A stretch of 64,000 nucleotides of DNA, taken from Trematomus loennbergii (Eukaryota > Chordata > Actinopteri > Perciformes > Nototheniidae). Each line of letters begins with the position of its first letter. The first letter of the stretch is position 1. The DNA is taken from NCBI GenBank assembly GCA_012861695.1, contig JAAOOA010000151.1, forward strand, positions 434,001 to 498,000. The letters are read 5' to 3'. The notes under the pieces were generated by a model. It was not told the DNA's origin. It did not search any database and saw only the letters and a list, made by a program, of their open reading frames with translations. This document shows positions 14,301 through 29,506 of the stretch, one piece after another. Both the position numbers and the translations under genes were made by a program.

Positions 14301-17300
14301 AAGTACTATTGCTAGTTTTTAAATCACTAAATGGTTTAGGACCAAAGTATATTAACGATCTCCTACATAATTATGAACCATCAAGGTGTCTCAGGTCTTC
14401 TGGAACGGGTCAGCTCTCGGTTCCAAGAGTAAGAACAAAACATGGAAAAGCAGCGTTTAGCTATTATGCCCCGACAATCTGGAACAAACTGCCCGAATCA
14501 TGCATGTCCGCAGAAACTCTTTTCAAATAGAGACCCAAAACATATATTTTTGCCGCTGCTTTTAATTGAGCAGTTCATATTCGCACTGCAGTATGCCATT
14601 TAAACATGTATTGTATACATGTTGGGTTTATTTGTATTATCTTTGCTTTTAAATGCCTGTTGTAAAATGCCATTATATAATGTGTTTTACCTTGCCTTGC
14701 CTTGCCTTGCCTTGCCTTGCCTTGCCTTGCCTTGCCTTGCCTTGCCTTGCCTTGACAGAGTTAACTAAGGTTAGGCACGGTCCAACCGGCACTGGCAGTG
14801 ATGCATTAAGGGTAAATACCAGGCTGTCATACGTAATCCTTACTTAAAAGAGCTGGGGCCGAGTAAAGAGAGCCTGTAGAGCATAATGAGATGGTAAACA
14901 GGGGCACTGGGTCCACTGGAATTGGTCATAAAAGTGAGACTTGCATTGTTTAGACCACAGGCTCTGGGTAATGAGAGAGCTAAACTTTGTTTATTTCCAA
15001 TCACTGCAGCGGCTGCTCGGTACAGAAAACTGGCTCCTGGGCTCTGCTGGGTCCACAGAGCTTTGTCTGTGTTTCCAGTGTGACTACTGGTTCTGTTTAT
15101 ATCTAATATGATTGGACTTTTGATGGATGTTCAAAAAAGAGGCTTCCTGCATCTCTCGTTTGGTTTTCACTTAGACATAGTGCCCTCTACTGGTCCAAAT
15201 ATGCACTGGCTTCTGTAACTGCAGGGTGGTAGTAGGAGTCTGCAGGGTGCTGAGGATTATTCAGTAGAGAGGATCCTCTATCTACAGCACAGGGTTGAAC
15301 ATGTATGGGTCTTAAATAAGTTTCTGTCCTTCCAGGTTACAGAGCCCGTTTGTCCCTCACATGCAACAACATCAGTAACAGCAAAGCATATGTTTTTTCT
15401 CAGCAACCCACTTACAACACTAACTGCTGTTCTGAAAAACTCAATAACCATCTGTCTGCTGGACCAAAAAAAATCACTTTATATTATTCATCCAGAATGT
15501 TCGAATAGGCTTTGATACTAACAATAAATACAGAACAACAGTACGTTTTGTAAATGTTCCTACAGGTTGTTATCTCCAAATAACAGTATGATGGTTACAT
15601 GTGCTTCATTTGGGTATTCTCAATCGATTTGCGTGGTGATTCCTGAATCCTTCCTCTCCTCTCTGGGCTCAGCACCTGTTCTCTTCTTTCTCTCCTCTGT
15701 ACTCTCTACTCTATGCTGGTGATGGTGTTTCCCTGTCTGCTCTCCACAGATGAAAAAGGTTAAAAGGCGTCTTATTGTCGATCCTTTTGATTTTGAACTG
15801 GGCCTTGACTGCTTCATCGAGTCCAGAGGACGGCCACTTCAGGTAGCAGCTGCAGAACGTCTGTCAGCCAGACCACCAGCTCTATTGTCTGTTTCTGCTT
15901 CAGCTTGTTTCTGTTTTTCTTCTTTGCCAAACAGTTTCTGGCAATATTACATTAGGCGCTAAGCCATGTCATTATTCATTCTCGTATCTGGCTACAATCC
16001 ACTCATTGTCTATCCATATGTGCATACGTGTGTTTGTGCACAGACACTAAGACATCTTGTCAGCTCATTAACACAACGTTCAACAACATTTAAGCACATT
16101 TCAAGAGACTCAAGTGGCATGAAACCAAGTCACGGTGTCATCACTTAAAGATGAAATAGACTCTTCAATCTTCAGTTTTCGTTCCTAAAAGAAATCTGAT
16201 TAACTCTGAAGCAGTTTTTGGCCATGACCAACATAAAGCCCACCACCACACTACAGCTGGCAAACTAGGTCAGACACCCTGAGTTATTTAACAAAAGAGT
16301 AAAGATAGATTTAGTCATTACATTTATCAATACGTGTATTTTACATAAATTAATGTTTTACCACAACTTGAACCAGCTTTACTCATTATTATGGTAGCCC
16401 ATTGTACTTTCTAATCATGTCAACATTATTTCTATTATAAATAAATAAATACAAAAAATGTTATTAGTATAAATAATAATATGTGCCACTTTTAATGATT
16501 TTGCTGTACAGTAAGATAGGTCCACCTCCTAATTAATTTTTTTATATAATAAGGTATTTTTTGTATCTCAAATGTATTAATGTAGCTTGAAATTAATTTG
16601 AAGCAACAAGTCATTTAGTGATTATTGATTGATATTATACCTTGCTCTTACTTTATCCAATCACCTATGTGACAACCGCAAAGCCTTCACACACCTCCTC
16701 CCTGATGCTAAGCTTTTAGCTAAACTTGACCAGCATCATCATCTCCACTGTGCTTCATCAGCACTCACCACTCTCCATCCTCTTCCTCAGGCCCCAGTCT
16801 CCCAGGATCTGATGGATGGGGGGGGGAGGGAGTCCATGCTTGCTGAGGCGGACATGGTGTCTGTTTTTCACCAGATTTTGGATGAGAAGCGCAAAGGTCT
16901 GGACCTGAGGATGGCTCCACAGCAAGGTAAAGAGAGGAGAAACACTTTCAACGATCATTAGTGCAGCATTTATACAGAGGAAGAGAAGTCACATCATGAA
17001 CAGGTCACATGCACTATGATTCCTTTAGGCCTATAGGGTTTTTCTACACTTTAAGAAATGCATTTTCAAAATGTATTTTGTAATCAACATAATGTCATGA
17101 TCTGTCTTTGTGTTTCCTGTTTTACTTTGAAAACGTTTCCTTCCCCTGGGTTATGTCTGTTTTAACTTCCTGTCTTTTGGTTTCCCCGCCTTTTGTGATT
17201 GTTTGCCCCGCCCTCAGTCTTTCCACCTGTGTCCAATCATGTGCTGCCCTGCTGTCTTTACCTGCCCACTGTCTTGTCAGATGTGTCCTGTCTGTTTGCC

Positions 17301-20300
17301 TGTCTGTCTCTGTGTGTCTCTGTCAGTGTTTCTGATGCGGTCTCTCTGCATTTATGTGTCCATTGCTGATTTATTTCGTTACTCTTGTACCTTGTGCCAT
17401 TCCGGTTTGTCTTCTTTCTTTTTCTTGATACAGTCTATGTTGTCCCCTCTTTGTTGTGTGTTTTACAGTTTTTGTGATTAGCTTTAGTTAATTAAAGCTT
17501 GATTTGTTTTGTTTTTTATACCTGTCTGTTTCTATGTTTTAGTCTAATCTCCCTCCAAATGTGTTTTCTTCTTCAGCAGTTTGACTAACTTTGACCAAAA
17601 TTGGCCGTTATTTATGTAGCTGCGGTAATAAATGAGTTCTACGCATGATATATGAATCAAGGGAACTGAATACAGCGTTCAGGCAGGGCCCATGTTCATT
17701 CCTCTGAAAGTTGCTCAGTGGCACATCTGAGTGTTGAGTGTTGCCTCAATGCCGGCATACTTCCTGAGGGCTGGGTTCTCCCAATGGTCAAGGTGACTGA
17801 ACAGAATGGCTATTTGTTTTTCTATTTGTATTGTGTGACATTGATATAATACTCTAATTAAACCGTGAGATTGACAGAAATGTGGAACAGTTTTGAACTC
17901 CTGACCTCATATTTTCTCCAGATGACCTTGGGTACCCGGAGAGCCAAACTATTCCCTCTCGCTCCATGTCCCAGCTCAGCTACTCCTCGTGTGGCAGTGG
18001 CAGTGCATGGGGCCCTCAGGGCAGCTATCTGCCCGGCCCTGAAGACTCTGAGGAGGACGACCAGCTCTACCCCCTCTACCAGTCCCATCTGGGCCCCTGC
18101 AGCCACACCTCCCAGGAGAGCCTGAACACACCAAACGCCCCACCACAGGTTTTTAATATGATCCATATGAAATACTCATTAATACAGATTTAGCCCTCGT
18201 AAAAAAATGTATCATAAAACCGGTTGCCTGATAATGATGTATTCAGCTCGTAAATCATGACACATTTTTTCACCCACATAATAAGACATTAACTTGTAGC
18301 TTTATTATTTGGACAGAATGTCAAAACAAATGTTGTGGTATCGCCCACCACTATTCTGCACGTATTAACACAAACAGTACAAAATAATATATTTTTGGAA
18401 TTCGGATTCGGAAAAGATTGGGTCATGTTTGGTGTGGGCTGAGTAAAGGAGTAAAGGTTGGGGAGTGGGTCAACTGCATGGTATGAACGACCCACACAGG
18501 AAATAATGTGGCTGAAGTGCCTTGGGTCTCGGGGCGTCCGGGCTCAAGGTTGGGGCACTTCTTTAGTCTCTGAGTCTACATTACCCCCCAGGAAAATGTA
18601 TCCAGTATATTTTAGATGTGTGGCCACCGTGCTATGCGTTGAGCAACGGTGCTATCTCTAACCCTAATCCTGCTGAAAGAATATAGAGAAGAATAGGGTC
18701 TTGGGGGGGGGGGATTGTGAGAACTGAGACAAGCTCCAGAGAAAATGTTGGACACGCCTACAGATCTGCAGGAAATTGGATCGTGAGAAGGGAGGCAATG
18801 TCTTCTTCCTGAAACTAAGCTGTAAAAACATTTTTAGAAATGTGACATTTATTCATCAAAATGTCCAACCTCCTTACACAATCCAGTCCTATCAATGCAC
18901 AGATATTCTGTCTGATATCAATTAATTTTACTGATGATTTAACAATCCATATGGCTTTTATTGTTGTATTTTTTCTTAGCACATTTTAAAAGCCTCTAAA
19001 AAAGCATGTTAGACCAAGAGGCACTAAAAACCATTACAACTTTTCTTTTTATTTGACATGTGGTGTAATGGCATCCGGCAGTGGCTCAATCAGTAGGGGC
19101 TTGGACCTGGAGCCGTAGGGCCGCCGGTTCAAGTCCCCGAACAGTCTTAAAATATGGAGTGTGGACTGCTACTTGGAGAGGTCCCAGTTCACCTCCTGCC
19201 CTGCCGTGGTGCCCTTGAGCAAGGCACAGGACATCCCCCCACTCCCATTGTTCCCCGGGCGCTGTACAATAGCTGCCCACTGCTTCTAGTACTAGGATGG
19301 GTTAAATGCAGAGGCCAAATGTCACTGTGTGTGCTGTGCTCTGCATGCGTGACCATTTAAGAGGGTTTCATCCCTCCAATTCAAAATAATTATGCTGGCT
19401 ATCCATTATATATTTTTTATTAGATATAAACTGCTTAACCAGATATATTCAGGGAAGAAAGGACAAAGTGAGAATTGCAATAAGCTAAATATGACCACAT
19501 GATGTATGTATATGATGTCACTGTACAACTAACATGTGTTAGAGGGACATTTCTTTTTTCTTCAAATGAGCAATAAAGCGCAAGGTAAGATACTTAAACA
19601 GAACTATAGGTTTAGGAGTATATTTCTGAGTAAAAAATAAAAAAAAATGAAAACTTCTCTTCATTTTGCAATTTGGTCTTTCTAGCTGCACATGTTGCTT
19701 TAGAACACACTCACAGACAAGAGTTCCTCAGACTGAGACGTTGAGTGACGTGGGGGGGATACAGCTGGTAGATGAGAGGGACGTCTCGTACATTACATCA
19801 GTGTCTATTTATTTGATATACAACAAGTGTCTGGAAAGCATCAGGACACGTGGTAATGGGAACAGATAGAAAACAGACTCTGCTTCCTACACGTCCTCAT
19901 GCGCCCCTCAGACACACTGTGGAACCTCATGTTCACTTATTAGTGCTGCAATGTAACTAATACATTCACTCGAGAAGTACTGTATATTTAAGTTAAAATG
20001 TGAGATACTTTATATGACCCTAGATCAGCGAATACACAAAGCTGAAAACAACTGCTTTTCTGAGAACCTCAACAAGTTGACATGTAGAGACACGTGGTTC
20101 TCACGGGACAAAGCTACAAACATATGAAGATCTTGAATGTGATGCATTGCTGTACAATAAACTACACAACAGTATATAAAGGAATTAAATGAGCACAACC
20201 TTAAACTGCGTTTAATATGTGCTGTGTTTGACACTGTTGACCACAACATATTACTAGACCGACAGGAAAACTGGGTGGGACTTTCGGCAACAGTTCTAAA

Positions 20301-23300
20301 TTGGTTTGAATCCTACTTAAAGGACAGAAACAACTTTGTTTCTATAGGTAAATACACATCTGAGTTGACAAATATGACATGTGGGGTTCCTCAAGGCTCC
20401 ATCTTGGGGCCTCTTCTCTTTAACATCTACATGCTACCAATGGCTCAGATAATTAATAACAACAACATAGGTTACCATAGCTATGCGGATGACACCCACA
20501 TTTACATAACCATTTCACCAGGAGATTATGCTTCAATTCAAACACTGAGTAAGTGCATTGAACAAATCAATGACTGGATGTGTCAGAACTTTCTCCAATT
20601 AAACAAAGATAAAACTGAGGTAATGGTTTTTGGAGCCAAGGCAGAACGTATAAAAGTTAGTGTCATGGACTCTGACCTGAGTTTCAACAGTCACATTAAA
20701 ACAGTTACTAAATCAGCCTAAAGAATATATCTAGGATTAAAAGACTAATGTCACAACAGGATTTGGAAAAACTTGTCCATGCTTTTATCTTCAGTAGACT
20801 CGACTACTGTAATGGTGTATTTGCAGGTCTCACTAAAAAATCTATTAGAAAGCTGCAGCTAATTCAGAACGCCGCTGCTCGAGTCCTCACTAACACTAAA
20901 AGAGTGGATCACATCACTCCTGTTCTGAAATCTTTACACTGGCTTCCTGTGTGTCAAAGAATAGATTTCAAAATACTGCTGCTGGTTTATAAAGCTTTGA
21001 ATGGTTTAGGCCCAAAATACATTTCTGATCTACTGCTAAATTATGAACCATCCAGAACTCTCAGGTCTTCAGGGACTGGTCAGCTTTCTGTCCCCAGAGT
21101 CAGAACTAAACATGGAGAAGCAGCGTTCAGTTATTATACTCCAAATATCTGGAACAAACTCTCAGAAATCTGCAGGTCCGCTGCAACTCTTACTACTTTT
21201 AAATCCAGGCTGAAGACTTTTTTTTTTGCTGCTGCTTTTAATTTATATATTCATATCTTAAACTGCACTGTAACTTTTATTATCTTTGCTTTTTATCTTT
21301 GCTTTTAAATGAGTGTTTTTAAATGTCATTTTATATCATTGCTTTTAAATGTGTGTTTCTAGATATCATTTTATAATATGTTTCTTAATGCTCTTATTGT
21401 CATTCATTTTTGTAAAGCACTTTGAATGGCCTTGTGTTGAAAGGTGCTATATAAATAAACTTGCCTTGCCTTAAACATCTACAGCAGCTAAATACATTCA
21501 CATGAATTCAGGGAACATTTTACTACACAACAAATACTTTTACTATTTAGTATGTATGTACATTTTGCGATTAACACTTACCTACATACTGTACCCTTTT
21601 ACTTATGGAAGGTTTAGTATACAGTACTTTATACAAACTTTATATAAGGGTAATTTAACAATGTTTTTAAGTAATTCAATCGAAAACTTGGTCCATCACT
21701 GTTCATTTTGAGGGTGTCTTTCCGAATCAAAAGATGTTCTTTGAAAACAAAAACAAAGAAGAGGTGACGGCAGCCGTGACAACAGGAGGGCTGCTGTTAT
21801 CAAACCCCCCCGCCCTTTGCTGATGGCCACCTTCGATGTCTGGTGTCATGGCAAATTTGTCTCACAGCTGGAAGACACAAACAGGAAACAGCAGAAATCC
21901 AAACATGTGTCTATCAGACATCAGATGCAGCCTGACAGTTCCCATTGGCTGTTCAGACCCCTGCTCTTCCTGCGCACAGCTGTCGCTTTCCTTCCATTTG
22001 ATTCTGATTTGAAAACAATTCAAGCTGCCAAGTAACACATATCCCGTTTAATTATGTTTGTCGAAAGACATCTTGATGAGTCAAAAATTGTTTACATGTT
22101 CATTATCCAGACAAATTACAATTTATAGGAGAATTCTGAATAAACGAGCAAGGAAACCCAACAAATCTGAAGTATTTAATGCAAAGCCCAATGAAGGGAT
22201 ATTTTCCAGATCCAGATCTCAACCCAACACCAGGAACTTAAATGTGTGTATGAATCTACTTGGCAATAAAGCTGATTCTGAATCTGAATCAGTATCACCT
22301 GACCTGATCTTTGACCTGAGGCCCCATTGTGCATTGTGGGCTTTGAAACGCCCCCATTGGACTCCTTTGTTTACTCCAGGGACATAGTGACATCACTATG
22401 TAACACGTGCGCTTCTCTTGGTTAGAGCTACAACCCACTGTAAGTGATATGCTGACCATCTTCAACAGACTGGGCTCTGGTTTCAGACAGAGGTGAAAAG
22501 AGGTGCAGCACAGGCAGTATGAGACACTAAATATAGTTTAAACATGTGGCCACTGAACAAGCTGTCTCGTTTGACAGGTTTGAGTGAGAAGAGTCTGATG
22601 GAACAAATACACTTCTGTCTACACAGGGAGCCCAGCTTGCTTTAAGTCAGTGTTTCTCGAAGTGGGGACCCTGGGGGTCGCAGAGGCATGACAGAGGGGG
22701 CACGAGAGACCAGGAGGAAAAATTGTTATGACAAAAAAAAATTGAAAAAGATTTTTGAAAAGAAATTTGTTATGACGTCGGCATGACCGGCGGAAGTTAA
22801 ACTTAGAAACCTTAGAAACCTATGAGGGCGTTGTAGGACACAGGTGTGTAATGTACATGTTGAGGATGGAAGGTCAATAGGCGGCGTCAGGGGGGCGCTA
22901 GGGGGTGCTGCAGGTCCCCCTAGGATAGCCATAGCACCCTCTAAGCACCCCCAAGAAATGTATGTCTTTTTTATTTTTATATGTGATTCGAAAATAATAT
23001 GCTATAGTACAGTACAAGTACGTCTGGGTCTCTGTGTTTCATTCAAGCTCGGCTCTGTGTGTGTGTGTGGAACGAGCCATTTTGTGTGCGTGCACGAGCG
23101 AGAGAGAGAGAGAGAGAGAGAGCGTGCACTGGTACCGGAGATTGTTGTTGTTAGCATCTGGTGCTAGCGAGCTACGCTAGCTTTTTCAACAACAAGGTGG
23201 AGGGAGAACTCTCGCCTGTCAGACTGAGAAACTCAGATAACCTCAGCTCAGTGAGGTAAAGGACTCTCTCAGTGTTTAGATTACCCACTGAGATTAGTTA

Positions 23301-26300
23301 TCTCAGTGGGTCTCAAAACGGTTTGGTCACGATTAATGTAAACAATTATTTCCGAGGCATTTATATGATCATTATAGATATAAAAAAATAAGAGAATAAA
23401 TGAAAAACAGGTATGAAATACTACATGACAGTAAAACAAGAATAAAGTTTGAAAGGGGAGTGATTTATAAAATATCCATAAAGAAATAGTAAATCTGTTT
23501 ACAGTTCTGTTTCATATGGGTGTTGAGAGATGTATCCATAGATCTCTGAATGTTGCTCTCAAAGTGCACCAGATTGATGCTTTTAACTTCAATATTAAAA
23601 AACAAATCTTCCCGGGGGAAGGGACCCCTAGAGGATGTGAGGTCCACACACCACCTATAAAAATAGCACTTTACCCCTGCTTACACCTATATGCCGTGAG
23701 CTGATTATCGAGCCTTCATTGTAACAGTCATGGGTACACTGTGTATGTGCGTGGGGAATGTTGCAGTACAAAATTCAACTGAACCGACCGGTACATTAAT
23801 GGGAAACCCTAAATGTTTGAGCACCCTCTATGAAACGTCAAGCTACCCCACAGCACCCCCAAAAAAAGATTGCACAATTGTATTTATTTTTTTGAGCACA
23901 CAGACTTATGGAGCATTGTTTTATTATCACTGTTCTAGCAAAGTGATTTTTTTATTTTTTGAAAGGAATGCTCACGTTCATATTGATGTATTTTAATAAA
24001 TGTTAACTTGGCCCATTACGTGACTATTTGTGTTGGGGGGGCCCGACCTTTTTTTTTCTCCAAAGGGGGGGCCTGACGGAAAAGGTTTGAGAACCACTGC
24101 TTTAAGTAGATCCTCATGATTAGGTAACCGCTGGTTAGGGTCAGAATGAGGGTCATGGTTTATGTCTGAGAATGAGGACAGGAGGCATGATTTCAACACA
24201 GTCTGAGAGGAACTGTTGTCTGAGAGCTCACTTTGAACATGTGTCTTATGAGTGTCTGTTCTGTACTTTCTGATTAGACTATTCCTGAACCCAGGGACCC
24301 AATAGGGAAAAATATCATTGCATCGACCCATTATCCAAGTACAACTTGTTTTATTTCCTTAAACTACAGAAAGCCTTAGACACATGTGGGTAAAAATACC
24401 TGCTGATTCATTTCTTGTTTATTCTTCTTTGTTTATGACTTGTGGGTGGGAAAAAAGTTGTGCCAAGTGAGTGTTCATTCTTTTAATACCCATTTCAAGA
24501 GGCTGGGTGACCCACTACTCCATGTTCAAATTGGACTCAAATTCATATTTTGAGTTTTATTCCTTTTTGGTTTTTCTTTTAGCTAAAATCTTTTAATTTT
24601 CCATATTTTCTAGACAAAAAAATGCTACCGAAAAGAAAAAAACCTAAAACTGCTTCTCAAAAGTAATTTTAGAGCGGACTCTTTCAATTACAGTGAAATT
24701 AGAAATTAGAGGTGATTGGATCAGCCCATAGCCGCTGATGATGTCTTATTTGTTCACTCTGAGTGAAATTAATATCATATGACATGAAGATTTCAACAGT
24801 ATCATGTTAGCTCTAAAATCTTGTTTTTAAGGAACTATTAATACATGTGGGTTGACTTTTCTAAGTTTTCCAATTTATGTTCATTGATAAAATAATTGGT
24901 CTATGCTTCTGAAATCCTGCTAAAGTTTCTGTCTTCATCATATCTTGTGTTCATCATCTGTCTGTGTCTGACTCACTGTCTCTCTGCAGATCACTGACCT
25001 GAACAGACGTGTGTCAGCCATTGAGAACCTCTTAGACCACTTAGAGCAGAATGTCACCTCCACATACGATGAGGTAAGTCCATTAAATAGCTCACCATGG
25101 TTGCCAAATTCTCATCATATTCGTCGTCAGACCCTTTGTTTGCAGTAATTATTCAAAACTGCAGACATGTTAGGGCAGGATACATGTGCATCATAATCTG
25201 CTCGCTAATCTGTCTCTAGTTGTGCTTGTTCCTGCTGTTAGCGTAAAAGTAAAGAGAGATCTGTGATTTTTCTTCGTATAGTTGTCGGCTACGTACGATG
25301 ATTATTGGTTTTTGTATCTTTAAAGGGATGGGTTCGTTTTTTGAAGTTGTGTTGTATTGGATACTTATCTGTTGTTGGTGTATTGCACATTGCTTAACTT
25401 AGCTTTCCTGCTGGGTCACCTGTAGGTTTTCTCTCTATTTACTGCAGGCAATACACTCATTATGAATGAGTAAGTGGGTTCATTTATGTGATCAATTCGT
25501 TATATTTTGAAATATTTATATTTGCTCCGAATATTTTATCTCAGTGCTTAGGCCCTCTGATGATGAAGAGGGGCAGACTTTCCATTCTCCTCTCAACAGT
25601 GATTACTATGTCTGTTTTGTCATCAGAGAATGAGCAAACCCACAAAATCAGCAAACTGTAAGCTCAACTGAAGCGAAGCTTGGCTGGTATTAAGTGGCTA
25701 TTCTGCTACAAATGCTAGATTTAATAGACTGATATCTTTCTTCTCGCTTGTGGTAAAGCACAGCTTTAATAAATGTGCATATAGCACATTGAGCAGGTGT
25801 TCTCAGAGCAGACTGCACGCAACACGTCCGTGTGAGATAGTTTAAAGAGGTCTCATGCTTTCATACATTCATGGACCATATTATAAATGTACCTCTCCTA
25901 TAGAGCTGCTCCTGTTTCAGCTAACAGCCCTGTCAGTGGAGGACGAACCTCGGCCAGAAAGCATGGCAACACAGCCGGTCTAGTCAACAGTCTGTCATAT
26001 GCAGTTTTTTGTGATGACAGTGGCTTTTATCAATTTGAAAATTATAGCAACTGTTGTAAAAACTAAAACAAAGACAAACAAAATCAGACTTCTCCTTTTA
26101 GCCAATGACCCAGGCTCACCCCTCCCTACACGCAGATTACGCAGACTGCGTGGGGCCTCACCTTGCGGAGGGGGCCTCATCTTGCAGAGGGGGCCTCGAC
26201 ATATGCGCAAATGTGGCGCAATTAATCTTATGCGCCAATGCGGTGCTACTATGCACGCCACAGTTTCCCCGCTGCGAGGCTCCGGCGCTAAGACCGGACC

Positions 26301-29300
26301 CGGAGGGGCCTCTTCACACAATGTTGCGTGGGGCCACAACTTGGCCAGGGGCAGCCCTGCAATGACCTATAAATGTATCAGCTTTAAACCTGCTTTCTCT
26401 TCAATGGCCATTAGGGGGCCACTCTAAGGACACCAAATACATTAAAGGTGGGGTATGTAATTTTAGAGAAACCAGCTCGAGTGCGCTAGAATTTGAAAGT
26501 ACACAACCGGTAAAAATCTGCCACTTCCTTCAGACTTCCTTACAGAGCTCCTCCTCCAACACACACAAATGCACACATGACCAATGAGGGCACGAGATAA
26601 GTTTGTGCACAGATGGAAGGCTGACAGGCAGGTAGGCCATCCAGTTACTTTAGCCAGGCCGGTTAAAATGATTGGTCGTGCTTTTTACAGTACTACAGCT
26701 TCCACAGATGACATTTTTAATGTATTTATTGTCAAAGCATTTAATATATTCATTGCTATCGGGATGTTAAGAGCATTCCATGGAATATAACAAAAAGTGT
26801 TTCTGAAATAAATTATATACCCCACCTTTAAGTTTAGAATTTAGAAAATGCATTAAAAGTCTTCTTTAAGACAACATACTGTTCATTTTTCTAAATTATG
26901 GTAGATAACAAAGCCGGGTATTCACAGTGTGTACAAATATAATTGTAACATTTTGATCGCATAAGATACTTTGTTCAGCGTTTCGTTGTTCTTTGCTTCC
27001 CACTTCAAAACTTTTGCCCACAAACGTATGTGTGACATCAAGATGATTACCTTCACTTCCTGTACCCATAGGCTGAAATGATAACTCTTGATAGCAGATT
27101 TTATAATCTGTAGCTAGCTAGCTAAGTAACGCTAACCCTGAGGTTATGTTAATTAGTAATACCTCAGTCTACAGCTCAGATTTAAATGTTTAAAAATATA
27201 ATTCAAAAAGATCCTCTATGATAGGCACATGGTGATACATGCTATGTTTTAACCCTTGTGCCCTCTTCGAATTGTCATCCTTTCGACACCTTCGTGGCAA
27301 AAATGTACCCGCCCCAAAAAACTGCTATTAAATCATCATACATCAATATTTTTTCTACTTTTTTTTTCATGAATCACTTAAACAACTTCTAACGTGCTCA
27401 AAACTACCAAACATTTTAAAAGAAAATCTGGATTTTAACCCTTTAAATGCCTGTTTCATTATTTGAATTATCTAATTATTTATGACAAAAAAACTCAAAA
27501 AATGAACTTTGGTGGTTATAGAGTGGCGAAGTCCCTCCCACTTACTTCCGGGGTATGGGACCTTATTTCGGAAAAATTATGCATTGAAGTCAATGGGGAG
27601 AGAAAACTTATCTTTCGATCCCGTTTGAATTGTGCCATGAATTACACATATGATGTTTGTCAATCTTAAAAAATCATTTCCATGTCAAAAAAGTCACAGT
27701 TTGTCTTAAAACTGTTGAAATATAAGACTTTGAAAAATACGAAACTAGAAAGACTACAAATCCCAGAGTCGCGTAAGTGATGTCACAATTGAGACACTAC
27801 GATACACGTATAATACCGTATATATACGATCAGCGCTGGCTAAGATAAGATAACTTTCACAAGATGCCTGTGTGCTTAGTACCAGGTTGTTATTATACCA
27901 GCAATGGGTCTTGCTTGTGCTTTCGCTTCCCGTCTGATGAAAGAGGAGTGTGTAGATCAAGTTAGCTACCTAGCTAGTAGCTAGCACGTTAGTTAGCATT
28001 ACAGCCTTGTCATTTTTATTAGCCTTAACATGAAGTAACATTAAGTAACCCAAAATGTTAAACAGTAAGAGTAGTAGTCATATTTCGTGAACCCTTTGAA
28101 TAGTACTGTCACCGGTGTGATCATTCTATAATACACAATTTAAGCCCGGGGGAGAAATGCTAACGCTAACGCACAAATGGTTGACATTAAACATTAAACA
28201 TTAAAACGACCGGGCAGTTCAGAGAGAATCGAAGGCAGGCAGGCAGCTTTGCATGACATTCTTCAGGACGTGTTTCATTGTGGTGATAGTGTGAGGGTAG
28301 CCAATCGGTTTGTTGACAGTAGTGACGGCCATCTTGGTGACGTGTGTTGTTCTGTGAGACCAGAGATGTAGTTCATTGAGCGGTTCACACAAACAAATGT
28401 GTTACTTCACAGTTTTACGACACATTTTTTTTTTTTTGACTTGCAAAATTATCTTTTAAATTGACAAACATCATATGTGTAATTCGTGGCACAATTCAAA
28501 CGGGATCGAAAGATAATCTTTCTCTCTCCATTGACTTCAATGCATAACTTTTCCGAAATAAGGTCCCATGGGGCTCACCCGGAAGGGGAGGGACTTCGCC
28601 ACTCTATTAGAGTCTTGGATATGTCAAAGATTAGCAACAAAATTAATTTGACTGCATTATTATTGTTTACGCAGTATCAGATACTACCTCTGAGGCCTGT
28701 ACTACGAATCCAGTTCAACATACCCTGGATATGTTTGAGTTAGCAGGTTTACCTAATCCAAAACAAACGCGCTCTCGCTAAACGGTCCTACGACGCTGGT
28801 TATCAACTCTGTAACTCAAGCCAGGGTTTCTCTGTCCGGCTGAGTGCGCGTTCACATAAAAGGGGCGGGGCTAGCAACATTTGACCAATCACAAACATGG
28901 AGAAGCGTACTGACAGCGCAGCGTCATACTTCCTGAATGAAAAGTAAAGTATAATATTAGACAAATATGAAGAAGTTAAACTTTAAACATCCATGACTTA
29001 AACACTTTATCCAGGATCAAAGCCACATAGCTGCACCTGCAAGGTGAATACAGCTGGTAAAAGAGAAAGTGTTTGAATGCGTACATTAACAGGTTTATGA
29101 AATCACTGCCCCGTCTAAGACACGAGTGGATCTGACTTTAATTACATTTGACTTGAGTGTTTCGTCAACTTAATGTGTTGCTTAAAATAATACTTCTGCA
29201 TACAGTATGTGACACTGTGAGTGTTGCACGGCCAGATACGGCTCAGCTGACTCAGATAAGGAAATATATGATACATTATGATGTGATATGATATGAATGA

Positions 29301-29352
29301 TAATGGGACACATCGACGTCTGCACTCACAGTGCCGCGGTGTGTGTGTGTGT

Positions 29353-29411
<59 letters not shown>

Positions 29412-29427
29412 TGTGTGTGTGTGTGGT

Positions 29428-29506
<79 letters not shown>

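Noticed and set aside
19081..19140. Possible tRNA gene
   Set aside because: A and B boxes are present, but no acceptor stem closes and the sequence continues into a SINE core.
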